A stretch of DNA of 64,000 nt from Fusarium oxysporum f. sp. lycopersici 4287 (taxonomy: Eukaryota > Ascomycota > Sordariomycetes > Hypocreales > Nectriaceae): positions 59,106 to 123,105 of the forward strand of contig NW_017264850.1 of NCBI RefSeq assembly GCF_000149955.1, given 5' to 3'. The position numbers were made by a program, and so were the translations under genes. Position 1 is the stretch's first letter, and the number at the start of each line of letters is the position of its first letter. The notes under the pieces are model-generated. The model was not told the DNA's origin and searched no databases. It saw only the letters and a program-made list of their open reading frames with translations. Of the stretch, positions 17,414-28,031 are shown piece after piece.

Positions 17414-20029
17414 ATGTCTTTTGGATATGCCGTGGGTGACGTTATCGCTATCCTAGGCCTCTTTGAGCGCATTGCTATCGAGCTGCGCAACTACAAGGAC
17501 GCCCCGATGCATTTTCAACGGCTTTGTGCCGAACTGGATCTTGTGCGGAGCACCCTAAAGCACGTCTTGATTTTGGAACCTGAGTCCCCTGCGGAGCGTC
17601 AGACGTTGGAAAAAGTCAGGGCGATCATCATGCATTGCAGGCAGCCCCTGCAGTCCATGGCTGAGAAGATGCGAGCAAAAGAAAGCAGCTTGGGCCACTT
17701 CAAAACTACCAGGAGCCTAAGCAGTATCGGAACCAGGCTTCATTGGTCCATGATAGCGCAAGGCGATGTGGAAGAATTGAGGAAAACTATCATGTCTCAG
17801 ATGGTTTGATGGAAGTGGTTCAGAAGACTCTGGAGATGAAAAATCGTTCATGCCAAGATTCTTCGGTGTTAAGGAGACTAACAGAATGCGAGGAATCGTA
17901 TCGAGCACATCGCATTACAGTCTCGTAATATTGGGACCAGCCAGTCATTGATGGTTGAGAAACATGCAAATGCCATAGCAGGACACGCATCGAACATCCT
18001 GACCATAACATCGAGAACACAGGGTGCAATCGACGCACTGGCAGTTGATGCAGGTACTAATGCCGAAGCACAGTCCAAGCAAGCCATTATGATTAATAAG
18101 AATTTGAATGCTATTGAGAAGACAATGCTTGGCCTCGCGCGGAAAACTGAGAACACCACAGCAATGGTTCGTCGCCAAGCGGCTTTCTTAAGTCGCCACG
18201 CCAAGATTCTATTTCGTCTTATGCAAGACCTGAAAGAGCTTTTTAAGCTGTGCGCAATCCTTTGAAAATTCAGTCTCTATCAGCTAACGGATTCCCAGTC
18301 TGACCAGATGCTCAAAAGAAATGCTTCAAGCCATTAGCAGAAACACGCAAGTGTTCTTGACATAAACATTATTGAGCCTACTGACAACATTACAGGTACA
18401 TGCTTCTTGATATCACCGCGCAACTAAAACACATCATACGAGCTATTGAGGCAATACCACTGCATCTCACTCTTGATATAGTTCGACTAGATGATGCACA
18501 TGGGGAGAGCTGGGCCTTACCGCTACAGGCATGTACAACTTGGGAAGTAAGCAGCAGTTATCTCGGAGTCTCATTGGAGAGGAAGATAGTTAACAGCGAT
18601 ACAGTCTTTCAACGACATGCTCCAATTCGTAGTCTATGCCAACAACAGACCCGGAGCAGATTATATTACTCACAACCTATTCGACGTGTCGAATGCTAAG
18701 ACTGGAAAACATGTCGATCAGAATACTTGGACAATGTCTGTAAAACCTGGCTTTCACGTCGAGCAAGCCATAGTTGTTAAAAGTGCCCGCTCACTGGAAA
18801 GCTGCACGCATTCAGACTGCCCAGGGACATTTACGGAGCAAGTCTTGCAGCATGAGAACCGGAAGGTCTGGTGAGTTTACAGCAAGTATTTCCTGTTTTA
18901 AATGCGTTATTAACAATTATTTCAATAGCACTCTATGTGGTCGATGGGCTGCAACAACCTTTACGTCAACACCGCTGATAAAGTTATACAACGATGTCAA
19001 GTCTCACTTACATCCTCGTACTTATTCCAGAATGCCCCGGAGAACGAAGACGGAATTAGGGCCTCAAATACCCTCCATAATTTCGAAAGAAAAAACACAA
19101 ACCTTTCGTAGGGTCAGATACCTCCAACCGATGGAGCCTATACAGAATATGGACGATGCTCATCGTCTATTGAGTGAAACCCCAACTCACCCCATGGCAA
19201 ACGCCTTCATTGGACTTGAAATTCTTCGAACAGCAGAAGAAAGATTTGTGGATAATTCAGTTCAAAATGCAAGAGAACACTTAGAAATCGCCGTTAAATC
19301 AGGTGAGAATGATCTACCATTCCTCAGCTTCAGCTGAATCATGATACTAAGTCCCCTCAGATAGTTCCATTGCCGAAAATTGGTACTTCTTGGGTCGGGC
19401 ATGTCTTAAGCTGCAGGACTACAGAAGAGCTTATGAATGTCTTGTAAACGCCATATATATCGAACCCAATTGTCCTTCTTTCTGGATAACAGTTGCTATA
19501 ATGTACTTCAGTATAAAACAGTACCAAGATTCATATGACAGTTTAGCCCGCACTCTCAGCCTTAATATTCATCTCTTCGAACCTTGGTATAACCTCGGCG
19601 TCTTGGTAAGTTTCCTTACTCTTGATTTTATCAACACTTCTGTAACCAAGCACGCAGTATGACCTCTGCACCAACCAACACGATGATGCTGTAAAAGCAT
19701 TTATCAAGTGCCTGGAACGGGCTCCGGGGTTGCTGAACGTTCAGGCACGAGTCGACGCTCAAAAGGCCTATATTGAAGACGATGACCTCAAGCTTTTCAA
19801 TGATAGCTTAATCGAAGAAATGATTGAAACGCCATTAAGCGACCAGTACTACAAGGTTCATACCATGCCTGCCTCAGATGATCACTTTACTCTGGATCCT
19901 ATTCGGCAGGATACTTGGGAAGTTAATAACGCAGGTAAAGACAGTCTAAGTGATGATGATTACAGTGATTGGGAGGAATCGAGCGAAGATAACATGATTG
20001 CAGCCGACTTCTCACAGAGAATGGCTTAG
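17414..20029 (+). CDS. Ubiquitin-like-domain/zinc-ribbon protein continuing into Ssn6-like TPR repeats
   Basis: Proposed exons: 17414-17803, 17885-18249, 18299-18350, 18396/7-18546, 18605-18870, 18929-19302, 19361-19605, 19658-20029. Residues from 17414 (MSFGYAVGDVIAILGLFERI) match the N-terminus of fungal proteins with a C-terminal ubiquitin-like (ULD) fold. The ULD itself is at about 18440-18790 (LPLQACTTWE|SFNDMLQFVVYANN), followed by a CTHSDC ... CTLC four-cysteine ribbon. The frame then continues without stop to TPRs (WYFLGRACLKLQDYRRAYECL; FWITVAIMYFSIKQYQDSYDSL; EPWYNLGVLYDLC) very like repeats 8-10 of the Ssn6/Cyc8 corepressor, and an acidic tail. Either a true fusion or two tandem genes (second start MPRRTKTELG, 19032). 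The 18350/18396 junction is off by one base. The TPR part would bind partners in the nucleus by analogy with Ssn6. Confidence 0.62.
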
Positions 20030-20356
20030 ACGCGCAGGACTATATGCTATGGCCTCATGCTTTGTGTATCCGGTAGTTTTGAACAAGAGAAATTGATACA
20101 ATGGGTGATATCCGTTAGTGACTTTGTTGAGCTACGAATTAATTAGTGACTGAATCTCAATATGTGCCTTGGCAGCTGGACGCATAGAAAGCCCCAGGTT
20201 ACTATAATTGGTCTCTTGGGATCCGAGGGGCGCAGATAGCGCGGGCATGTGTCAGTGTTCCATATTTTGCTAGCAGCTAACCTGAATCTTTTTCAAAAGC
20301 TGACTTGACCAACTAGGGACAGTTGGAAGCAGACTTAAACAAATGCAGTGAGCTGA
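20030..20356. other. Intergenic stretch
   Basis: 327 bp between the TPR gene and the Thr-rich pseudogene. No start codon or signal peptide that would complete the following frame was found. Confidence 0.3.
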
Positions 20357-21016
20357 AAGCAAGCATCGTCGGTCCCGTTGACGACCACTACAGGTTCCGA
20401 GGACACTACAACTACTGTGATCAGCGAGGCACCTACAACTACCCTTGCTGAAGTATCTACCTCTGCCACCCTCACCGTAGATGAAGGTACTACTATCAAG
20501 CTGCTCACCACGGTCGTCGAGGAGTCTATAACTACTTCGGTTGCTGAGGCCACCACAACTTCATTCCCCCCAATAATAACAAAACGTGTTACCTTTCGTA
20601 CCGACAATGACGAGACCCTGGAGACCTGGCTTCAAACCTACAATACAAACAACCACCTAACCAGCGACAAATCCATCGCCTTGGGCCATGCCACCTTTGG
20701 TCTCGAGCCCGGTACTTCCTGTCTCTCTGCCACGTTCCCCAATGGATCGCAGCTCTTCGCTCAGATTTCCTTCCACAATTCCAACAAATACACTTTCATC
20801 TTCACAACCAAGAAGAACGTCGACAATCTTTCTTGGTATGATTTTATTGCCTACAGCGAGAGCGCTGACGGGTACCTCGACTGTGAATCTGGAACGAGCC
20901 ATACGCCTATTTATTGATACTATTCCGATGATGTCAAGCTCTATTACATGGAGGGCAGCCCTACACTCTTTGACTACCCAAGTGTGAAGTTCAAATTCGT
21001 GATTGGAGACGCGTAA
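20357..21016 (+). pseudogene. Thr-rich secreted/cell-surface protein, degraded
   Basis: The frame opens at 20357 without an ATG, begins with a Thr/Ser/Val-rich low-complexity stretch (TTTTGSEDTTTTVISEAP), and continues into a folded region (FGLEPGTSCLSATFPNGSQ; WYDFIAYSESADGYLDCESG). A TGA at 20915-20917 interrupts it. The same frame goes on as YYSDDVKLYYMEGSPTLFDY and ends at TAA 21014-21016, clearly part of the same domain. Thr-rich stalk plus small C-terminal domain with two cysteines suggests a wall or secreted glycoprotein. Absence of a start/signal peptide and the internal stop argue for a pseudogene; TGA readthrough is less likely. An upstream exon cannot be excluded. Confidence 0.6.
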
Positions 21017-21529
21017 CTTCTTGAGTTTGCTCGTAAGAATAGCTTGAAGCTGTCGATAGATTGTTGCCATCTATGAACACTTGGACTGCCATCAATTTCG
21101 ACGGGGTATGTACTTGCTGGTATGGCTCTATTTGTACTTGGAAAGACTCTTATTAAAAGTATATAATCTTAGATATGATTAATATACTCAATCCTGCCCC
21201 CATATTCAGTTGGTATACTTTCAATATCTATCGACGGGTGTCAAGGTCGAAAGAGCACTATCAGCTCGTTTATCGCCGAATTAGGCACCTAAAACCGTAA
21301 TACTCAGCTTTGTTGTATTATAAAAGGGCTGATTAGAAGAAGGTGGCATAAGGCCCGGAGATGTTCGCATTGTAATCAACTTGGTGACATGGCAGTTCAC
21401 TAGCTCAAGATGTTGGATATTCTACAAGAGAGGGTAATATAATAGTTAATACATCCTATCTATTTTATAGTGTTTTGTCTTGAACAGACTAATCTTAACT
21501 CTTCTTACTAAGAAAATTAATGGCTAGGC
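21017..21529. other. Intergenic stretch
   Basis: 513 bp, AT-rich towards 21160-21480, nothing recognised. Convergent 3' flanks of the Thr-rich pseudogene and the following minus-strand gene. Confidence 0.3.
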
Positions 21530-22236
21530 CTACTCCAGCTTAACCATAGTGCTCTTAATCTGACCAAGGGCTTTGTATGCTGCATACGCCTCTGCAGCCT
21601 GCGGCTTTCCATAAGCTGCCCTAGCTTCCTACAGTGTTTGATTAGCATTGTAATCTTTCCGTTTACCCTTGAGTAGAACTTACCTCGAGGCTGTCCCATC
21701 CGATCATACCTAAGCCAACAGAAGGGCCATCTCCAACGCTGACGCCTCCCCAAGTCTCCTTTCCAAGTGCTGAGGCAAGATCCGCCCAGGCTTTGCGCAG
21801 CTCAACGCGTTTCTCTGGGTTGTTGAGAAGGACGGTTGTAAACTGAGTGAACGCCTTGGGTGAGGCATTGGCAGGGAAATCGGGGACCTCGAACTTGCCA
21901 GCTACAGGTTCGCCTCCCACGCGCTCTTTATATCTTGCCTTGTGCTCCTGGGACCATGCAGAAGACTGGAAACTTTCGAAATCTTCAACAGTATTGAAAG
22001 CTGTTCACGTTCAGCATCAATGCAAGCTTTTAAGTCTTCCTTCTGTACTTACCCAAGGTCTGGACAAACTTGAAGCCGGTGAAAGCAGCGCCGTCTTCTG
22101 CTACAACGGGTCCTGCTGACACTCCAGCGACACCAGGCTGAGACTTAAGGTCCTCCTTCAGAGTGGGCCAAGCTCCGAGAAAGCGCTCCTGGCTCTCAGA
22201 AGGGATCTCTGGGACGGTGATAACGAAGATAGGCAT
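21530..22236 (-). CDS. Small dimeric alpha+beta barrel-like protein (ABM/EthD type), 199 aa
   Basis: Exons 22236-22053, 22000-21684 and 21628-21530 with 52- and 54-bp GT-AG introns; 200 codons with stop. The N-terminal half reads MPIFVITVPEIP ... GVAGVSAGPVV ... FTGFKFVQTL, then TVEDFESFQSSAWSQEHKA. The C-terminal half repeats the pattern (AFTQFTTVLLN ... GLGMIGWDSLEEARAAY). A strand, helix, strand, then an xxWxSxE/xFEDFxxFxxS stretch is the layout of ferredoxin-like antibiotic-biosynthesis-monooxygenase/EthD barrels, here apparently in tandem. Such proteins act as cofactor-free oxygenases or stress proteins. No catalytic residue can be assigned. The assignment is by pattern only. Confidence 0.75.
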
Positions 22237-22770
22237 TGTTGCTGGGATTAGAGGCCAAGGTAAGTTTTAATTGTGTGTGATAATCTTGAACATTGACTAA
22301 CTGTCTAACAAGGCCGGGAATTGATGGTTTTTATAGCTTTCCAAGCGGTGAGCTCTATATATGTGTCGGATTCCGGAGCATTGTTAAACACCGCCTCGGG
22401 ATCAGACTATGCTTAATCGCACCACGCTTATCCTGTACTCTGTACTAAATATAGGTAAACTTTTATATCGTGGTTCCTGCATTAACTATCCCTTTTTCTA
22501 GTGGTAATTATGTGTGCCAAATACAAGCCAACCTTGTTTTGCCAAGCCGTGGCGTATTAGCGAAACAGTTCGCTTTCGCTCTCGGTGTCATTGAAGACCC
22601 CGAAAATAGCTGAATCTACGTATACGCGTATGTAAACTGAAGAATAATAAATTTTATACATCCTTTACCGGATGCAAGAGTTCCGTGATTATTATTATTA
22701 ACACATGTAATTACTACAACCGCCTTTTCATAAATAACTCAAACTACTAAGAAAACAAGTCAACGCTTTA
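22237..22770. other. Intergenic stretch
   Basis: 534 bp between two minus-strand genes: promoter of the barrel-like protein and 3' flank of the MFS gene. AT-rich near 22640-22740. No feature recognised. Confidence 0.3.
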
Positions 22771-24699
22771 CTAGGAATAAGCCAGCCAGCCATGCCAAGC
22801 ATTCCTGATCCGCTCTGCCTTTGATACAGAGATATACGCCGAATTGGCAAGTCTATCTTGTAGTTCCTTGAACTTGGCTGTAGGAGCCCCCTTGTCGAAA
22901 AGAATATCCAATTCCAAATATGATAGCTTCTTTGTTTCAGGAAGCCGAAAATAGCACCATATAAGACAAAGGAAAGACGTGGCAGCATACACCAGACAAG
23001 ACCTACCACCCAGGTCCCATGCAGTCGGGTTCAAAAGCTGCGGTGCGACAATGTTATTGATGATAGTGAAGAAGTTGTACACGATTCTTGCGAGGGCAAT
23101 GGTCTTGACCCGAAGCCTTGTTGACGGTATCTCGGCCACGATTACATAGCAAGCCGGGCCAATGGACATATTGTAAGTAAAGGTCATCAGGATAATAAGG
23201 GACCCAAGAACCCAGTTCAGCGATGAGTGGTTGGCCAGGATAATGGACAGGATGCCGCCTGTGGTGAGAATCAGCAATGCAGCCACCAAGCCTGCTAGGT
23301 AGAGCCTCCGCCTTCCGATCATCGATAGTAGTACCCAGGATATCATGCCGCCCAAGATGCCGAGGCCATACATTCCCGTAGCTAGAGTGAATGACTTGGA
23401 GGATTCGAAGCCTGCTTGTTCCAGAAAGTATGGGGCATACCCGGTCAAGGTGGCACCACATAGGGCTTGGCAGGACCAGGTCATACAGCACACTTCGGTC
23501 CTGCGGCGGTTGCAGCCTTTGAAAAGATCCAGAAAGCTCGCGCCACCGTATCCGAGTTGCTTCTCTGTTGAATCAACGTGCTGCATAATGGCGATTGTAT
23601 CTTCGATGTCGATGTGCTTGTTGCTCGTGAGTCTCTGCAGTGAATGTCGAGCTTCTGATAGTCTCTCATGTCGGATTAACCACCCTAGAGGTGCCAAATA
23701 AGTAAAAGTCCAGATAGATACTTCGAGTAGGAAGGGTCTTACAAGGACTTTCAGGGGCGAAATAAATAACAAACAACAGTGGGACCGCCCATGCCCATTG
23801 CAGGGCAAAGGGTAGGCGATACGACCAATCTGACGTGTTCTTGATAAGCGCTCGCAGTATTCCAGTGCCCATGAGCTGGCCAATAAGCCAGCACATATTG
23901 ACATTGCTGAGGATGGCGGCTCGAATAACTGATGGCACTACTTCAGCAGCATAGGTCGCTGCCAAAGTTTGGATGACGCCCCATGACAAGCCTTGAGAAC
24001 TATCCGTCAGTCTCTGCGATAATTGTGTAGACATAGTGCATCAGGTTGATAGGCGGCGATAAGCTTACCACAGAGAGCTTGGGATGCAAGTAGCAGTGCG
24101 ATATTGTGAGCGAAGAAAGCTGGGAATACTGCAAGACACATCCACACTAGCGCGACAATCATCATCTTGCGGTATCCAATCGCATATGAGATGTAACCAT
24201 GGGCAAGAAGGCCTATAATCTCGCAACCCACGGCAGCATTCTGGAGCCCCATTTGCCACAGTGGCGATATCTCATAGTCTCGTCTCCCATCGGAGCCGGC
24301 CTCTGACAGCCTGGGTTCTCCGTACCGGCGTCTAAAGGACGGAAAGGCAAGGAAGCCAGAGATGAGGGATTTATCATAAGCCTCCATGACGACGGTAAGG
24401 AAGAGAAGAAAAGACCACATGATCGCCTTGGGGAAGTTCCGGCAGCATCCAAGCAGAGTCATCTCTTTCTCGCTTGCCAGGCCGCGATGGATACGTGCGC
24501 CGACACCGCCCGAGCTTGTTGATCGGCGAGGGAGCCATATTGGATTGTCAAGGGTGTCAGCGTAGACATGTGAGGTCTGACGCGCAAGGTCTTCTGAGGG
24601 GTTGTCGTCGACAACTGACTCATGAGAAACAACTGTCTTGGAGGTCATGGATATGAGCACGACCTCATCCTTGCTGGAATTGGCATTTGACCCAAACAT
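22771..24699 (-). CDS. MFS sugar transporter (maltose/alpha-glucoside permease type), 597 aa
   Basis: Exons 24699-24069, 23991-23743, 23684-22771; introns 77 and 58 bp; 598 codons with stop. ATG 24699 (MFGSNANSS) is used; the longer frame begins at a non-ATG codon. About 12 hydrophobic segments are visible after an 80-residue hydrophilic N-terminus. SP-family signs: YDKSLISGFLAF (after TM1), GYRKMM loop, WGVIQTLAATYAAEVVPSVIRA (PESPR-equivalent region), FAPESPWWLIRHERL at the end of TM6, and a C-terminal RLPETKKLSYLELDILFDKG. This matches fungal MAL-type H+/disaccharide symporters of the plasma membrane. It lies next to a second MFS transporter in the same orientation. The transported sugar cannot be read from the sequence. 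Confidence 0.9.
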
Positions 24700-25635
24700 T
24701 GTTTCATAGAACCGAAGAGTGGGGTACAAAAAGACAAAGATGCATCAGGGACAAGCATTTGACGTTGATCACATACTGGAAAATGCATGGTGTTATATAA
24801 GTCGTCCCAACCTTGGCAGGATTTGACTTTAGGCCTGATACAGCCATTACTGGAAGCCACAACTGGTTTCCCCAGACTCATTTCCCCAGATTTCCCCTGA
24901 CCTTTGCAGGAATTAGACAACGGCTGAGGGTCATATGGCTGGGGGAAATCGAGGTGAGACGGTTGATTGGGACGCTACTTGTCCGTGATCTCCTTGATGG
25001 CGTTTTGGGAGACTCCAGCTGAAATACCAACTTGGTTTGGTGCCGTTCCTTTTAGGTATAGTTCCTCAAACTAACAGGAAAATGGTTGTCAGTGGCTGGT
25101 TTATCGGTCCGATAACTTATTCTGTGTCCAGGGTAGGACTCCTTCAGTATCTCGTAACAAACTAATAATTAACCCAATTACCTCCGTTGTAATCAATAAT
25201 CAAGGGCTTGTCATAGATTGCATCAGAGGGTCTGATCCTTTGGCCCGATCAGGACCATCTTTGTATATATGTCGACTTTGGCTCTGAAACCTTGACGGTG
25301 GAGGCCATATCCCTTGTTGGATGGTGAAAGATACGCTCAGACAACGCAGCCACTACGAACCAGTGCCCCCTGCGCTAGTCGGGTGATGGATGACATGAGA
25401 AAAATAGTTTGGTGTTAGTATGGAATGGGCACCTCGGAATTGAATGGTTGCACTTCTAAACGGAATTATGCCTGGCCAAATCTAGTCTCGAAACGGCAGT
25501 ATTGTCTTCCAGAAACCATGCCTGGCTTCTACAGCCCCCTCACACGGCTGATTACATCCGTCATCAAGACAACTCTCAAAGGACTGTGAAATTTAGATTT
25601 GGAAACTATCGAAGCCATTGCCTAAATCTTTACCC
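24700..25635. promoter_or_regulatory. Long promoter region of the 22771-24699 transporter
   Basis: 936 bp without a gene. An imperfect dyad lies at about 25229-25255 (GGTCTGATC ... GATCAGGACC), a shape used by Zn2Cys6 factors. Several GGGGAA/CCCCAG-type stretches near 24870-24950 could suit a CreA-like repressor. Both are guesses. Confidence 0.3.
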
Positions 25636-27557
25636 TCAACGGCTCAGTCGCTCAGAGTAGACCTCCGCAAGGATACGATCCTTCTCGGCAATATCTGCCA
25701 CTCCAGTCCGGTCCTTAAAGACGCTATCCATTTCTTCAAGAGACTTTCCATTAGTCTCAGGCACACTGAACCAGACCCAGACAAAGGACAGAAGACAGAA
25801 CACAGCAAAGAAGACATAGGCGCCGAAGCCTGTTTCGCGGACAAGAGGTGGCGTAATGAGCCCAATGATGAAGTTATTAATCCAGTCTAACGAGGTTAAT
25901 GGCTTGACGCTTGATAGAATTGATAAGCTTACTTGAACAAGTGGAGATCGCCACACCCTTTGCTCTGAGAGACGACGGAAAGACTTCCGCTGGCATGGCC
26001 CAGGGAACAGGTCCCCAAGAAGCACCAAAGGCAAGCATGTAGAAGAGAAGGAAGGCGACACTTGTCCAGCCCTCGGCAGTATGACTAGGCCAGTCGTCGG
26101 AGAACCTGCCTACCAGGACAGCAATAATGAGATGCGGAACAAACATCAGGAAGCTGCCCCAGAGGAGGATGCCTCGGCGACCGAAACGATCCATGGTCCA
26201 TAAACTTGATAGAACACCAATCAACTGCGTCACGTTGAGGACGCCCGACATGATGAGTTGCATGTCAAAGTCGAGGCCCATAGTGCCGAACAGTGTTGGT
26301 GAATAATAGATCAGGGCGTTGATGCCAGTGAACTGTTGGAAGAACATGAGGCCGGCACCAACAAGAGTTCGACGCCTGCAGCCAGACTTGAAGCAATCTC
26401 CCCAGCTCACAAGCTCAAGTCGAATCTTTCCCACAACATCCGTTCTTTGAGTGAGATTAGGGTGTCGTTCGCGGAGAACACTTGCTTGGAATCGGGCTTC
26501 GGCAATAATGTCCATCCATTCGCGTTGGACTCGGGAATCGGACTCGGGAAGAGCGCGTAGCTTGGCGAGATTGGACAAGGCTTCCTCTTCGCGATCTTTG
26601 GAAGCTAGCCATCGAGGAGAGTATGGTAGGAAAATAGCACCAAAGCCCAATAGGAGACCAGGGAGAATTTGGAGGAGGAATGGTAGTTGCCAGGACCAGT
26701 GGCTGGGGATCCCCTGCAAGAGTAGATATTAGCGCTAAGTTTTGCGCGAGTAAAGAAGATGGTTTACCTTTGTCCCGTAAGTTATCCAGAAAGCAACAAC
26801 AATGCCGATAACAATAGACAGCTCTTCGAAGACTAACAACGCACCCCGTATTTCGGGTGGGGAGATCTCTGCGATGTAGAGCGGCACCACCATGGAGAGT
26901 CTAACAGATTTGAATGGTTAATGTCAAGGAACATAGAGTGTTCACATGAATGAACAAAATAAAAGGCTGAACTCACTGTCCAATACCAATGCCACCGATA
27001 AAGCGTCCTACAACCAGCATGGCATAGTTGATAGCAGCGGTCTGAAGAGTAGATCCAATCGTAAATACCACAACAGCAACCATCAGCGAACGCTTTCTGG
27101 ATATCCAGTCAGAGATCCAACCCTGGTTGATGGCACCTATGAATGCCCCGAGCGTGATCATGGCGGTCATGAGGCCCTTCTTGAAGCCTGCGCCAGGAGC
27201 ATCATCAGAGACTTCGGGGAATCGATCGAGAAAATGATCCATGACAAGGGTCACGGAAATGACGCCTTGATCATAGCCAAAGAGGAGGCCACCGATAGCC
27301 GAAAAGGCTGCGCAGGCTGCGACGTAGGGAGACGAGAAGAGGCCGCGGAACCCTAGTTTGTCAGCTTGTCACAGGTGATATGGTTACAACGTATGCCGAG
27401 GACAGTTCTCGCTAACGTGTTAAGGCCAATAGGGGGGGAATAATATCATACCGGAAGGACCATATGGCTCCAGAGAAGTGTTCATGCCAGCGTGCTCCTC
27501 TGTAATAGCACCACACTCGTCAAGCTTGTCCTTGACGGGATCGAGTTGCTTATCCAT
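25636..27557 (-). CDS. MFS sugar transporter (SP family), 548 aa
   Basis: Exons 27557-27452, 27352-26977, 26900-26768, 26713-25933, 25886-25636; introns 46-99 bp; 549 codons with stop. Motifs of the sugar porter family in order: GGLLFGYDQGVISVTL (TM1), GWISDWISRKRSL (loop 2-3), GRFIGGIGIG, PLYIAEISPPEIRGAL, PYSPRWLASKDREEEAL (PESPR region, TM6 end), FFQQFTGINALIYYSPTLFG (TM7, with the QQxTGINxxxYY signature), DRFGRRGIL, and FSVPETNGKSLEEMDSVF (PETKG region). These are strong evidence for a proton-coupled hexose, pentose or polyol carrier. It is divergent to a Zn2Cys6 regulator across a 474-bp promoter, suggesting control by it. Its specificity is unknown. Confidence 0.93.
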
Positions 27558-28031
27558 TTTGAGGGTGTTATAAGTAGATCCTGAATGTAGATGAGCATGA
27601 ATAATATCTCTGGTGACTTTCCAGGCAGAGAACCTGATCTATTATAGTTAAAATCTCGGTCTACTCAGCGACTTACCAACGACAATAGATAACCAATGAA
27701 TGGAGGCGGGTTACTTTCGTTATCGACATGGATTAAACACGGGGTAGTTTGCGGGGAAGCGCGAGTCAGGTCTGTAGAGTTTTGGGGTAACAGTGGGATA
27801 AGTCTTCTTCCAAGAAACATCGGGCAATGGCCCGTCCCAGGACCCATTAGCTTGGGGGGTTAAGCCTGTTCAGGTTAGAGTGTCGGGCCTTTTCACCTTC
27901 AAACGCAAAAACGGAGCATAGCCCCGACTCTTCGGCCTTTTTTGCCCTTGGAGCAATGTCATAATCGGGGCAACCTGCCCCTCAAGATAATTTGCACCAG
28001 ACAACAACGGCAAAATTCGATCTGAGAGAAA
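27558..28031. promoter_or_regulatory. Divergent promoter between sugar transporter and Zn2Cys6 regulator
   Basis: 474 bp. A perfect inverted repeat CGGGC-AATG-GCCCG lies at 27822-27835. It contains CGG and CCG half-sites facing each other, as bound by binuclear zinc factors. Midway between the two starts, it is a candidate operator for the adjacent regulator. Confidence 0.35.
27822..27835. promoter_or_regulatory. Perfect palindrome with CGG/CCG half-sites
   Basis: CGGGCAATGGCCCG, two 5-bp arms around 4 bp. It is 196 bp upstream of the regulator start and 265 bp upstream of the transporter start. Zn2Cys6 dimers commonly bind CGG-Nx-CCG; that it is used here is inference. Confidence 0.3.

Noticed and set aside
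20335..21070. Minus-strand open frames opposite the Thr-rich pseudogene
   Set aside because: Val/Ser-rich shadows of a low-complexity Thr stretch, without family signs.
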